64,000 nucleotides of DNA, from assembly GCF_947500765.1 (NCBI RefSeq), contig NZ_CANMTH010000007.1, forward strand, positions 1 to 64,000, read 5' to 3'. Shown here piece after piece: positions 8,980-17,031 of the stretch. This stretch comes from an uncultured Formosa sp. GTDB taxonomy: Bacteria > Bacteroidota > Bacteroidia > Flavobacteriales > Flavobacteriaceae. Below the pieces are notes generated by a model that worked only from the letters and a program-made list of their open reading frames with translations, was not told where the DNA came from and did not search any database. Position numbers and translations under genes: made by a program. Positions within the stretch are counted from its first letter, which is position 1, and every line of letters starts with the position of its first letter.

Positions 8980-9276
8980 CTACCTTAAAACTATCTTTTT
9001 AATAAGATCTTTTCCAAGTTCTTCATTAAGCATGGTAATAATTTTAGATTTTCCGTAACTTAATTCTTCTCGTAATACACTAGAACTTAATTGTACAAAA
9101 AGTGTATCGCGTTCTAAACTTATGGCTGTAGTGTAATTGTTAACACCGTTTCCCATGAGTTTAGTCCAAGCATCTCGTACGTTTACTTTGTCTAAACCAC
9201 GTTCTAATTTATTAGTTTCTACAAATTCTTTTAAGACGTCTGATATGCTTAAATTTTCATTGTTACGTTTCGCCAT
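8980..9276 (-). CDS. DUF721 (DciA-like) domain protein
   Basis: 98-aa DUF721 protein. Features are LSISDVLKEFVETNKL at the start, DAWTKLMGNGVNNYT (the family W..l.G..v...t motif), the LFVQLSSSVLREELSYGKSKI strand-helix, and a basic end IKKIVLR. DUF721 includes DciA, which helps load the replicative helicase in bacteria lacking DnaC. That role is plausible here but not shown. It is the last gene of a recF-lipoprotein-DUF721 set, with only 2 nt separating it from the preceding gene. Pairing with recF is common in this class. Confidence 0.85.
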   Translation of the reverse strand: MAKRNNENLSISDVLKEFVETNKLERGLDKVNVRDAWTKLMGNGVNNYTTAISLERDTLFVQLSSSVLREELSYGKSKIITMLNEELGKDLIKKIVLR

Positions 9277-9278
9277 AA

Positions 9279-9692
9279 TTATAAGTTTAAAGGAATATAT
9301 CGTTTGTAAATATATACGTTTTGATGTTGATTTACGACTTTTAATCGGTTGTTATTTAATTCTAGAATAGTTTCTTTCCAGTCAGAAAAAGGAGTGTGGT
9401 AATGTACTTTTAAACTGTCGTTTTCTGTAATTACCTTAATATGTTCCTGCTCTGTAACAGGTGTGTAATTATTATCTGCATCCGTTTTCATTTTTTGTCG
9501 GTAGCCCGAAAGACTATCATTTACTTCAAAGAAATCTACGGTTTCATTTATTTTATAAACATGAGATGTGCCATCGGATTTTATAACTTCTTCAATTTCC
9601 CAATAACCATTTAAGTTTGAAATCTCAATATCTGAAGATTTTGAGCAGCTGCTTAAAATAATTAAGCTAAGAATTACAATTATATGTTTCAT
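9279..9692 (-). CDS. Lipocalin-like lipoprotein
   Basis: 137 aa with lipoprotein signal MKHIIVILSLIILSSC (Cys16). The mature part begins NLNGYWEIEEVIKSDG and continues with short antiparallel strands, similar to lipocalin-like small Bacteroidota lipoproteins. It lies between recF (15 nt upstream) and DUF721 (2 nt downstream) on the same strand, so it is almost certainly cotranscribed. The function is unknown. An envelope protein inside a DNA-repair operon is conserved in some Flavobacteriaceae as far as I recall. Confidence 0.75.
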   Translation of the reverse strand: MKHIIVILSLIILSSCSKSSDIEISNLNGYWEIEEVIKSDGTSHVYKINETVDFFEVNDSLSGYRQKMKTDADNNYTPVTEQEHIKVITENDSLKVHYHTPFSDWKETILELNNNRLKVVNQHQNVYIYKRYIPLNL

Positions 9693-9707
9693 AATAATAA
9701 TGAGGTT

Positions 9708-10793
9708 TTATGCGCCAATATTAAAAATCTGATAGGACTGGCGTACTTGTTTTATAGCATTCTCTGTCCGGTCTGCGTGAGTATCGCTTATAAATAACTG
9801 ACCAAAATCGGAGTTGTCTACTAATTTAATAATTTGTCCCACACGTTGTTCGTCTAATTTATCAAAAATATCATCTAATAACAAAATAGGATTCACACCA
9901 CTTTGTGCTTTTATAAAGTCGAATTGTGCTAATTTTAAAGCAATCAAGAATGATTTTTGTTGCCCTTGACTCCCGAATTTTTTAATCGGGTGTCCATCAA
10001 TTTCAAATAATAAATCGTCTTTATGTATACCTGTCGAGGTGTATTGTACCGCTCGATCTTTGTTTAAACTTTGTTCTAACAGGTGTTTTAAATCGCCATC
10101 AAATAAATCGCTTTTGTAATTTAAATCTACAGGCTCCTGATTATTACTAATTACTTTATGTCTAGACTTAAAAATTGGAATAAAAACATCTAAAAAGGCT
10201 TTTCTTTTTTCAAAAATGTTTGCCCCAAAATCGTTTAATTGTTGGTTGTAAACATCTAGGGTGTCTCTGTTAAAAGTATGATTTAAAGCAAAATATTTTA
10301 ATAGCGCATTACGCTGCGATATGGTTTTATTATAATTAATAAGGTCGTTTAAATAGGTTTTATCACTTTGCGATATTACACTATCCATAAATTTTCGGCG
10401 TGTTTCGCTACCCTCTATAATTAAATCACGATCGGCTGGAGAAATTATAACCAGCGGAATAAATCCAATATGGTCACTAAATTTATCGTAAGCTTTTGCA
10501 TTCCGTTTAATTACTTTTTTCTGCCCATTTTTTAAACTCACTACAATTTTCTCTGGCGTATCATGTTTTATAAAGTCACCTTGAACCACAAAAAAGTCTT
10601 CATTATGCCTAATATTTTGAGAAGCAATAGGGTTAAAGTAGCTTTTTCCGAAGGATAAATGGTAAATAGCGTCTAAAATGTTCGTTTTTCCCACTCCATT
10701 TTGCCCAACAAAACAATTAATTTTATCGTCGAACTCAAAAGATTCACTTTCAAAATTTTTGTAATTTATTAGAGATAAGGATTTTAAGATCAT
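9708..10793 (-). CDS. recF: DNA replication/repair protein RecF
   Basis: SMC-like ABC ATPase that acts with RecO and RecR to load RecA on gapped DNA. Start [14 protein letters not shown] at the ATG 10791-10793 is chosen because the family begins with this strand; an in-frame Met 23 codons upstream adds an unconserved tail. Walker [10 protein letters not shown] sits near residue 36. The signature GSQGQQKS, Walker [14 protein letters not shown] and the D-loop region complete the head domain. Length is about 361 aa, typical. It heads the recF-lipoprotein-DUF721 operon and is divergent from the TPR gene. Confidence 0.95.
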   Translation of the reverse strand: MILKSLSLINYKNFESESFEFDDKINCFVGQNGVGKTNILDAIYHLSFGKSYFNPIASQNIRHNEDFFVVQGDFIKHDTPEKIVVSLKNGQKKVIKRNAKAYDKFSDHIGFIPLVIISPADRDLIIEGSETRRKFMDSVISQSDKTYLNDLINYNKTISQRNALLKYFALNHTFNRDTLDVYNQQLNDFGANIFEKRKAFLDVFIPIFKSRHKVISNNQEPVDLNYKSDLFDGDLKHLLEQSLNKDRAVQYTSTGIHKDDLLFEIDGHPIKKFGSQGQQKSFLIALKLAQFDFIKAQSGVNPILLLDDIFDKLDEQRVGQIIKLVDNSDFGQLFISDTHADRTENAIKQVRQSYQIFNIGA

Positions 10794-10894
10794 AAAAAGA
10801 ATTATATGCGTGTATTTGAAAGCAACGATTATAAAGTCTCGCAAATTATTGAAAAATAACAAATAAATAACCTTTTATTTCTGCGGAAATATTT

Positions 10895-10902
10895 TATTTT
10901 TG
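10895..10902 (+). promoter_or_regulatory. Bacteroidota -7 box TATTTTTG for the TPR-ribH operon
   Basis: Matches TAnnTTTG, 20 bases before the ATG at 10923. No clean -33 TTG is visible at the usual distance. Predicts a very short leader. Confidence 0.5.
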
Positions 10903-10922
10903 CCCCGAATAATATAGAATAT

Positions 10923-11711
10923 ATGGCAACTTATAAAAAGAGAGGTTACAAACCTACTGCGAAACCCGAAGTAGAAAACGATGTTGAAAATTTTGAGAAC
11001 GTTGAAGAGAACTCAACAACGGCAGAAGTTTTTAATACGTTAGACGAAACCGCTTCTAAAACAGAAGACTGGGTAGCTAGTAATCAAAAATATATTTTTG
11101 TAATTATAGGAGTTGTTGCAGTACTAGTATTGGGGTATTTAGGTTACAATGAATTTGTAGCTCAGCCACAAGAAAATGAAGCAATGAACGATATGTCTCA
11201 AGCTAAAGTTTATTTTAACGAAGCTGTAAATGGGACAGAAAAAGATTCGCTTTATACTTTAGCATTAAATGGAGGTGAAGGTAAATATGGTATGTTAGAT
11301 ATCATTGAAAACCATAGTGGTACTCCTGCAGCAAATTTAGCCGAGTATTATGCTGGTATGGCTTACTTAAATTTGAAAGATTATAAAAATGCAATAGAAT
11401 ATTTAAGTGATTTTTCTAGCGAAGATGAAGCATTAGCACCTTTAGCAAAAGGGGCAATTGGAGATGCTTTTGTTCAGTTAAATCAATTAGATGATGCTTT
11501 AGATTATTATAAGCAAGCGGCAAAAATTAGAACTAATGAATTCACTACGCCAATGTACTTAAATAAATCTGGGTTAATTGCTTTAGAATTAGGTAAAGCT
11601 GATGAAGCTTTAGGTTATTTTGAAACTATTAAAAAAGATTATCCAACTTCTACCGAGGCAACAACTGTAGATGTATTTATTGGTAAGGCGCAAGTGTTAG
11701 CAAATAAATAA
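10923..11711 (+). CDS. Membrane-anchored tetratricopeptide-repeat protein (YfgM-like)
   Basis: 262 aa. An acidic cytoplasmic N-terminus (residues 1-58) leads to one transmembrane helix at about 59-77 (YIFVIIGVVAVLVLGYLGY). The remainder contains TPR-like helices with NLAEYYAGMAYLNLKDYKNAIEYL, ALAPLAKGAIGDAFVQLNQLDDALDYY and GLIALELGKADEALGYFETI. This is the architecture of YfgM-type envelope chaperone cofactors, but partners cannot be inferred. Two bases separate it from ribH, an arrangement common in Flavobacteriaceae. It is divergent from recF. Confidence 0.85.
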   Translation: MATYKKRGYKPTAKPEVENDVENFENVEENSTTAEVFNTLDETASKTEDWVASNQKYIFVIIGVVAVLVLGYLGYNEFVAQPQENEAMNDMSQAKVYFNEAVNGTEKDSLYTLALNGGEGKYGMLDIIENHSGTPAANLAEYYAGMAYLNLKDYKNAIEYLSDFSSEDEALAPLAKGAIGDAFVQLNQLDDALDYYKQAAKIRTNEFTTPMYLNKSGLIALELGKADEALGYFETIKKDYPTSTEATTVDVFIGKAQVLANK

Positions 11712-11713
11712 AG

Positions 11714-12199
11714 ATGGCAACAGCTAATAAAAATTTATCCGATTACGATAAGACAACAATCCCAGACGCGAGTAATTTTCGGTTTGGGATTGTTGTTTCT
11801 GAATGGAATGATACCATTACAGAAGGGCTTTACAAAGGCGCTTACGATACTTTAATTGAAAATGGAGTAGATCCTTCTAACCTTAAACGTTGGAATGTTC
11901 CAGGAAGTTTTGAATTGATTTACGGTTGTAAAAAAATGCAAGAACAAATGGTAGATGCTGTAATTGCAATAGGAAGTGTAATTCAGGGGGAAACTAAACA
12001 TTTCGATTTTGTTTGTGAAGGTGTTACTCAAGGTTTAAAAGACTTAAATGTAATTCACGATGTTCCTGTTATTTTTTGTGTCTTAACAGATAATAATATA
12101 CAACAATCTATAGACCGTTCTGGTGGTGTTCATGGAAATAAAGGAACAGAAGCAGCTATAGCGGCTATAAAAATGGCAGAATTACGTAACAATTCCTAG
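11714..12199 (+). CDS. ribH: 6,7-dimethyl-8-ribityllumazine synthase
   Basis: Condenses 5-amino-6-ribitylaminouracil with dihydroxybutanone phosphate in riboflavin synthesis. 161 aa. FGIVVSEWND (substrate loop), VPGSFELIYG, AIGSVIQGETKHFDFV with catalytic His96, and the SGGVHGNKGTEAA motif are all present. It follows the TPR gene by 2 nt and ends in a strong terminator. No FMN riboswitch is seen; the other rib genes are outside the window. Confidence 0.95.
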   Translation: MATANKNLSDYDKTTIPDASNFRFGIVVSEWNDTITEGLYKGAYDTLIENGVDPSNLKRWNVPGSFELIYGCKKMQEQMVDAVIAIGSVIQGETKHFDFVCEGVTQGLKDLNVIHDVPVIFCVLTDNNIQQSIDRSGGVHGNKGTEAAIAAIKMAELRNNS

Positions 12200-12222
12200 T
12201 CTAATCAGACTTTAAAATATTT

Positions 12223-12254
12223 AAAACTCTCAACTTTAGTTGAGAGTTTTTTTA
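12223..12254. terminator. Bidirectional terminator after ribH
   Basis: Near-perfect 11-bp stem pairing AACTCTCAACT (12225-12235) with 12238-12248, followed by a T run. It overlaps the stop of the convergent serine hydrolase gene. Confidence 0.85.
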
Positions 12255-13595
12255 GTTTATAGCGGCAAGGATTTTAGAAAGAAAATCATTGTAACTAAAT
12301 AACGGATCTTCTACTAGTCCAAATCTAACGATTACCACATCTTTTGAAGGAATAATACTAACTTGCTGACCTTGATAACCGTTGCAAGAAAATAAATCTT
12401 TAGGTACGTCAGGATAGCGTTTGCCGGCATTTAACCAAAATTGTGCGCCATAAATTCCGTCTGATGTTGGAGTAGGGCTTTTGCTATAATCTATCCAGTC
12501 TTTAGTTAGTATTTGCTCACCGTTCCACTGTCCGTTATGCAAGTATAAGAGTCCAAATTTACTCCAATCTCTTGCTGTTGCCCAACCGTAAGACGATCCT
12601 ACAAAATGTCCTTTAAAATCGGTTTCTATAGTCATAGAATGCATGCCTATTTTATCAATTAATTCAGTATACCAAAAATCTAAATAATCTTGCTCTGTTT
12701 TAAATTGATTTCTAATAAATCCAGAAATTAAGTTTGTGGTTCCAGAAGAATAACTCCAACTCTTATTAGGTGTTCCTACAATTGGTTTTTCTCTAGGTAT
12801 TTTAGGCATGTCTTCTTTTAAGAATAGCATTTTGGTCACGTCAGAAATGTTATTATAATCTTCTTCCCATTCTAAACCACTATTCATTTGCAAAAGGTTA
12901 TTCAGTGTAATATGTGCGCGTTTGTCGTTTTCCCATTCTGTAAATAAATGTGACTGATTTTTGTTTACGCGCCCTTGTTTTTCTAATATTCCAACAATAG
13001 CACTCGTAATACTTTTAGTCATAGACCAACCTAAAATCTTAGTATCTTTATTAAATCCATCAGCATATTTTTCTGCAATAATTTGGTCTTTGTATACAAC
13101 CAATACAGCTCTAGAACGTTTTAGTTTTTCATTATTAACATCAAATGCATTTTCTACAGCTTTGTTTAAAACGGTATAATCAATATTAGAGAATACGGTA
13201 TCTTTTTGCTGTAAATCTCCATAAGGGAAAATTAGGTTTTTAGATGTTTTAGTTCGGTTTGGTTTTACTGTTAAAGTTGTGTGGTCGGAACCTTCAGGAA
13301 TCAAAATACACCCTAAACCTTCTTTGTAAACAGCTGTTCTGGCTTTTAGACCAAATACTGTAGAGGTTACAGATTTGTTTTTTAAATCGACGGTATTTGT
13401 AGCTAAATTAATCGGAGAAAAATCGTTGTCCTGACTTTCTATAGATTCTAAAGTTCTGCCATCTAAAAAGGTACAAGAACATACGCTTTTTGATGCAAAT
13501 CCGGTAATGAAATCTAATTTCGGATAGTTTACGTAGATAATAACGACTACACTTAGTATTATAAGTAAACCGCTAAGTTTTAAAACTTTTTTCAT
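12252..13595 (-). CDS. Serine hydrolase of the beta-lactamase/esterase (class C, NylB-like) family
   Basis: 447 aa. An N-terminal membrane or signal anchor spans residues 5-23. The penicillin-binding fold has Ser191-Met-Thr-Lys194 (WSMTKSITS) as nucleophile motif and Tyr282-Ser-Ser (WSYSSGTTN) as the YxN/S equivalent. A later GNGYQGQ-type region carries the third element (CNGYQGQQVSII). The family includes EstB-like esterases, 6-aminohexanoate-dimer hydrolases and D-aminopeptidases, so the substrate is open and a resistance role should not be assumed. An unusual Cys-rich patch VCSCTFLDG follows the anchor. Single gene, exported to the periplasm. Confidence 0.85.
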   Translation of the reverse strand: MKKVLKLSGLLIILSVVVIIYVNYPKLDFITGFASKSVCSCTFLDGRTLESIESQDNDFSPINLATNTVDLKNKSVTSTVFGLKARTAVYKEGLGCILIPEGSDHTTLTVKPNRTKTSKNLIFPYGDLQQKDTVFSNIDYTVLNKAVENAFDVNNEKLKRSRAVLVVYKDQIIAEKYADGFNKDTKILGWSMTKSITSAIVGILEKQGRVNKNQSHLFTEWENDKRAHITLNNLLQMNSGLEWEEDYNNISDVTKMLFLKEDMPKIPREKPIVGTPNKSWSYSSGTTNLISGFIRNQFKTEQDYLDFWYTELIDKIGMHSMTIETDFKGHFVGSSYGWATARDWSKFGLLYLHNGQWNGEQILTKDWIDYSKSPTPTSDGIYGAQFWLNAGKRYPDVPKDLFSCNGYQGQQVSIIPSKDVVIVRFGLVEDPLFSYNDFLSKILAAIN

Positions 13596-13706
13596 GTGAA
13601 TTAATTTGAATACAAGTTAATAATTTTACAGAATTATAAGTTTTTTACTGTATAGGAATTTAGATTAATAAGATAGATATTAAAATGGTGTAACTTATGT
13701 TACATT

Positions 13707-13733
13707 TGAAACGGTATCTTCTCCTATATTTGC
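13707..13733 (+). promoter_or_regulatory. Bacteroidota promoter of the YeeE/YedE pair
   Basis: TTG at 13707-13709 and TATATTTG at 13726-13733, 16 nt apart. This fits the TTG / TAnnTTTG consensus, with a predicted start near 13740 and a leader of about 50 nt. Confidence 0.55.
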
Positions 13734-13789
13734 CTACTTGTAATCGGATAATTTTATCCGCGTTACTTATTAATTATTAAACAATATAT

Positions 13790-14344
13790 ATGGATTTTAT
13801 TTTGCAGCCTTGGTCTTGGTTTGTTTCGGGGTTTTTAATAGCACTACTTATGTTTGTGCTTTTGCTTTTAGGAAAACGTTTTGGTATGTCTTCTAATTTA
13901 CGTGCCTTTTGCAGTATTTGTGGCGGAGGAAAAGTGAATTCTTTTTTTAATTACAATTGGAAAAAAGATAGCTGGAATTTATTTATTGTAGTTGGTGCTA
14001 TGTTGGGAGGCTTTATAGCATCTCATTTTCTGTCTAACGGAAGTATGCCAGACATTAGTGAATCTACTAAATTGGCCCTTCAAGATTTAAATATCTCAAC
14101 TAATAATGGGTATTTGCCAAACGAATTATTTGCTATTGCAGCTTTATCTGAAGTTAAAACATGGTTGATTTTAATATCAGGCGGATTCTTAATAGGTTTT
14201 GGAGCTCGTTATGCAGGTGGATGTACTTCAGGTCATGCTATTTCTGGTTTAAGTAATTTACAATTACCATCTTTAATTGCTGTAATAGGTTTCTTTATTG
14301 GAGGTTTATTTATGGTTCATGTGTTATTCCCTTTTATATTTTAA
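13790..14344 (+). CDS. YeeE/YedE-family membrane protein, first half of a split sulfur transporter
   Basis: 184 aa with four to five membrane helices. It carries the family signature GFGARYAGGCTSGHAISGLSNL (cysteine in GGCTSGH) near residue 142, the site proposed to pass thiosulfate or sulfide in YeeE. An additional SICGGGK segment holds another cysteine. Together with the next gene, which starts directly after this stop, it forms the two-part YeeE/YedE (DUF395) system. A role in moving sulfur compounds across the inner membrane is known for the family; the exact substrate here is inferred. Confidence 0.85.
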   Translation: MDFILQPWSWFVSGFLIALLMFVLLLLGKRFGMSSNLRAFCSICGGGKVNSFFNYNWKKDSWNLFIVVGAMLGGFIASHFLSNGSMPDISESTKLALQDLNISTNNGYLPNELFAIAALSEVKTWLILISGGFLIGFGARYAGGCTSGHAISGLSNLQLPSLIAVIGFFIGGLFMVHVLFPFIF

Positions 14345-14761
14345 ATGATGAAAAAAGTATTATATATCGTATTAGGTTTAGTTTTTGGAGTAATTATGTA
14401 TAAATCTGAAGCTGCCTCTTGGTTTCGTATTTATGAGATGTTTAGATTTGAATCTTTCCACATGTATGGCATTATAGGAACTGCTTTAGTGTTTGGGATT
14501 ATATTTATTCAGCTTATAAAGCGTTTTAATATTAAGACGTTCGATGGAGAACCCATAGTTATTGAAGATAAAGAAAAGTCTATCGCTAGATATCTTATTG
14601 GCGGTATTATATTTGGATTAGGTTGGGCGCTTGCAGGTGCTTGTCCTGGGCCAATATTTGTACTTGTAGGCGCCGGATTTGTACCTATAATTATAGTATT
14701 AATTTCTGCTGTATTAGGAACTTTTGTTTACGGTTTATTAAAAGATAAGTTGCCTCATTAG
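14345..14761 (+). CDS. YeeE/YedE-family membrane protein, second half (DUF6691-like)
   Basis: 138 aa with four membrane helices. Its signature IFGLGWALAGACPGPIFVLVG contains the conserved Cys of the C-terminal YeeE repeat (GACPGP). It begins immediately after the preceding stop (ATG 14345, with a second ATG at 14348 that could equally be used). The zero-base junction indicates translational coupling. The pair resembles the PmpA/PmpB-type split transporters. No sulfurtransferase or rhodanese gene lies beside it, unlike many such loci. Confidence 0.85.
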   Translation: MMKKVLYIVLGLVFGVIMYKSEAASWFRIYEMFRFESFHMYGIIGTALVFGIIFIQLIKRFNIKTFDGEPIVIEDKEKSIARYLIGGIIFGLGWALAGACPGPIFVLVGAGFVPIIIVLISAVLGTFVYGLLKDKLPH

Positions 14762-14825
14762 TTTGTAGTTGTAACAAAATAGCGCATCTCTCGTCTTATT
14801 AATATCAATCAAATTAAAATCAATC

Positions 14826-15164
14826 ATGAGAGAAGATAAACAACTTTTAATACTTACACATCTAAGCCAATTAACAACGCTTGCTTTAGGCTTTGGGAGT
14901 TTGTTAATTCCGTTAATTATATGGATTACACAAAAAGATAAAGTTATTGGCATGGACGCGGAAGGGAAGAAGGTCCTGAATTTTCAAATCAGTTTAGTAA
15001 TTTACTGTATTATATGTGTGCCGTTAATTTTGCTTTTTGGATTAGGACTTTTAGGTTTTTTAGTATTAGGTATAATAAGTATAGTGTTTCCTATTATAAA
15101 CGCAATAAAAGTTAGTAATGGCGAATCGCCTACATATCCTTTATCTTTCAATTTTATTAGTTAA
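14826..15164 (+). CDS. DUF4870 membrane protein
   Basis: 112 aa. The start MREDKQLLILTHLSQLTTLALGFGSLLIPLIIW, the WITQKDKVIGMDAEGKKVLNFQISL loop and two further helices are the recognised DUF4870 (Tic20-like) layout: three to four membrane helices with a K-D-x(n)-KKVLNFQ linker. The function is unknown. It lies 64 bp after the YeeE/YedE pair on the same strand and may share its transcript. A strong terminator follows. Confidence 0.85.
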   Translation: MREDKQLLILTHLSQLTTLALGFGSLLIPLIIWITQKDKVIGMDAEGKKVLNFQISLVIYCIICVPLILLFGLGLLGFLVLGIISIVFPIINAIKVSNGESPTYPLSFNFIS

Positions 15165-15182
15165 AAATTTCAGAGATAAAAC

Positions 15183-15213
15183 AAAAAACGCCCATTTTCA
15201 TGGGCGTTTTTTT
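15183..15213. terminator. Bidirectional terminator
   Basis: Stem CGCCCAT/ATGGGCG (15189-15195 with 15200-15206) extended by A/T runs on both sides. It separates the DUF4870 and histidine decarboxylase genes. Confidence 0.9.
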
Positions 15214-15234
15214 ATGTTTTGAAGTGTGCTTAGA

Positions 15235-16368
15235 TTAAGCGTGTAGTGCTTCTGATTTTGAAGATTTTTGGACTAATTCAATTTTTAAATCTTCAAGAAA
15301 AGCATCTACTTTGCTAAAGGTCACTCCAGGAACACATATAATGTGTGCAATGGTTTCTTCAGAAGCCATTTGGTATTTTCTACACAGGGCATCACTTGGT
15401 TTTTGAAAGACAACAGTTAAACCATCGTTATTTCTCCAAGCTTTCATGCCTAGTAAATTTAATTTATGTTCGGTATAAGCTGCAACTTCTTGAGAAGCTA
15501 CAACGCGGTCTTTTAAACCTTGGTGATCATGTTTCTGAATGAAATCCCAAATAAACAAAGGTGTTAATCCATTTCTAGATCCTGTAATTGTAGTATCCAT
15601 AGTTCCAACATAAGATACAGAATTTGCAATTCTATCTCTGTGTTTACGCTTTACTAAAACAGCACCGCATGGAATTGGACTGCCAATAAATTTGTGTCCA
15701 GAAATTGAAATACTGTCTATACCTTCAGCAAAATCAAATTTTGGTTTCGGGTCTATATAAGGAGCTATTGTTCCTAAAAATGCTGCATCACAATGGATGT
15801 AATAATCTTTAATTGCGTATTTTTTTATAATCTTTTTAATTTCATCTATTTTATCAATAGCTTCTGTCATTGTAGTACCAATATTCAAAAAGAAAATAGC
15901 CGGTTTATCACGACGGTATGAAATGGTTTGATCTAAATCTTCATAATCCATCTCTCCATTTTCTTGAGAACGAATTACGATATTAGAAATATTCAATAAA
16001 TGTAAATTCTTTTTAACACTGTAATGTGTGCTTTCGCTATAGTAAACCATCGCGTTTGGGAAACTCTCTCTAGCCACGTATAAAGCGTATAAGTTACCTT
16101 CAGTGCCACCATTAGTAATATACCCCCAAACATCTTTAGTGGTGCTAGAAAGCATATCTGCAAAGAAGGCAATACATTTTTGTTCGATGTCTTTGGTGTC
16201 GATAGCAAATGTTGATGGATTTTCTGGGTCACCAACATTATTAATACAAATATCTAGGAAAGGAGCGTATTCACTATAAGAAAAATCTTTAGCAACTGGA
16301 TAGCCTAAAAAAGATTCAGAATGTGCTTTAATTCTATCGTAAACGGCTTGTATTTCTGGGGTGTTCAT
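15235..16368 (-). CDS. hdc: Pyridoxal-phosphate histidine decarboxylase
   Basis: Group II PLP decarboxylase, predicted to convert histidine to histamine. 377 aa, the same size as the Gram-negative (Morganella-type) enzymes. GYITNGGTEGNLYALYVARE binds the cofactor phosphate, HCDAAFLG carries the Asp that contacts the pyridine nitrogen, and SISGHKFIGSPIPCG holds the Schiff-base Lys226. The SGHKxIGxPxPCG motif favours histidine decarboxylase over other members, though tyrosine or serine specificity cannot be excluded. The divergent Lrp/AsnC gene 150 bp away is the likely regulator. No histidine/histamine antiporter is adjacent. Confidence 0.85.
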   Translation of the reverse strand: MNTPEIQAVYDRIKAHSESFLGYPVAKDFSYSEYAPFLDICINNVGDPENPSTFAIDTKDIEQKCIAFFADMLSSTTKDVWGYITNGGTEGNLYALYVARESFPNAMVYYSESTHYSVKKNLHLLNISNIVIRSQENGEMDYEDLDQTISYRRDKPAIFFLNIGTTMTEAIDKIDEIKKIIKKYAIKDYYIHCDAAFLGTIAPYIDPKPKFDFAEGIDSISISGHKFIGSPIPCGAVLVKRKHRDRIANSVSYVGTMDTTITGSRNGLTPLFIWDFIQKHDHQGLKDRVVASQEVAAYTEHKLNLLGMKAWRNNDGLTVVFQKPSDALCRKYQMASEETIAHIICVPGVTFSKVDAFLEDLKIELVQKSSKSEALHA

Positions 16369-16387
16369 ATCTTAAATATTTCTTTAA

Positions 16388-16395
16388 CAAAGATA
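16388..16395 (-). promoter_or_regulatory. Bacteroidota -7 box for the histidine decarboxylase gene
   Basis: CAAAGATA on the plus strand reads TATCTTTG on the minus strand, 20 bases before the ATG. No clear -33 TTG. Confidence 0.4.
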
Positions 16396-16473
16396 CTATT
16401 TAATTGAAATATGATGTTTGATATTAGTTTTTTGAAAAATTATACTATTAATGTGTGTTAATGTAGAAATTAT

Positions 16474-16481
16474 TACTTTTG
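16474..16481 (+). promoter_or_regulatory. Bacteroidota -7 box for the Lrp/AsnC gene
   Basis: TACTTTTG, 41 bases before the ATG at 16522. It lies in the same 153-bp divergent spacer as the decarboxylase promoter, so a single bound regulator could affect both. Confidence 0.45.
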
Positions 16482-16521
16482 TAGTCGTAAATGTGATACC
16501 TTTTTAGAAATTCTTACCAAT

Positions 16522-16980
16522 ATGAAGTTAGATGCCATCGATTTTCAGCTTATAGAAGCCTTACAAAAAGACAGTAAACAGTCTATAAAACAACTAGCCG
16601 AGGGCGTGAATTTATCTATTACACCCGTACACGAACGTATAAAAAAATTAGAATCTTCCGGAATTATAAACGGATATACGGCAATTATAGATTATAGTAA
16701 ATTAGGAAAAACGCTAATTGTGTATTGCCAAGTTACACTTACTACGCACCAAGATGAACCTTTTCGAAAATTTGAAGCCTATATAAATACATTAGAAGAT
16801 GTTATTGAAGCAAATTACATTGCAGGGACTTACGATGTACTGCTAAAAATATTACTAAACGATATGAATGAATATCAAGAATTTATTTTGAAACGATTTT
16901 CTAAAATGACAATTGTGTCCCATATACAAAGTTCGTTTGTGATTAAGAATATAAAGGACGGAAAAAACAAAGTCATGTAA
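16522..16980 (+). CDS. Lrp/AsnC-family transcriptional regulator
   Basis: 152 aa. An N-terminal winged helix-turn-helix (LDAIDFQLIEALQKDSKQSIKQLAEGVNLSITPVHERIKKLESSGIINGY) is followed by the RAM ligand-binding domain with a VIEANYIAGTYDVLLKILL strand-loop. Family members bind amino acids and regulate neighbouring amino-acid genes. It is divergent from histidine decarboxylase, so it may sense histidine or a related amino acid; this is inference. The stop lies inside the arm of a terminator. Confidence 0.9.
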   Translation: MKLDAIDFQLIEALQKDSKQSIKQLAEGVNLSITPVHERIKKLESSGIINGYTAIIDYSKLGKTLIVYCQVTLTTHQDEPFRKFEAYINTLEDVIEANYIAGTYDVLLKILLNDMNEYQEFILKRFSKMTIVSHIQSSFVIKNIKDGKNKVM

Positions 16981-17006
16981 ATATTAAATATCTACATGAC
17001 TTTTTA
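16966..17006. terminator. Bidirectional terminator between Lrp gene and dnaN
   Basis: 9-bp stem AGTCATGTA/TACATGACT (16971-16979 with 16993-17001) flanked by A and T runs. It contains the Lrp stop codon. Confidence 0.8.
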
Positions 17007-17031
17007 TAAGGTATAAATTAAATAGTAGGTG

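Noticed and set aside
12252..13595. Serine hydrolase as an antibiotic-resistance beta-lactamase
   Set aside because: The SxxK family is broad and the sequence looks like the esterase/amide-hydrolase branch; no evidence for resistance.
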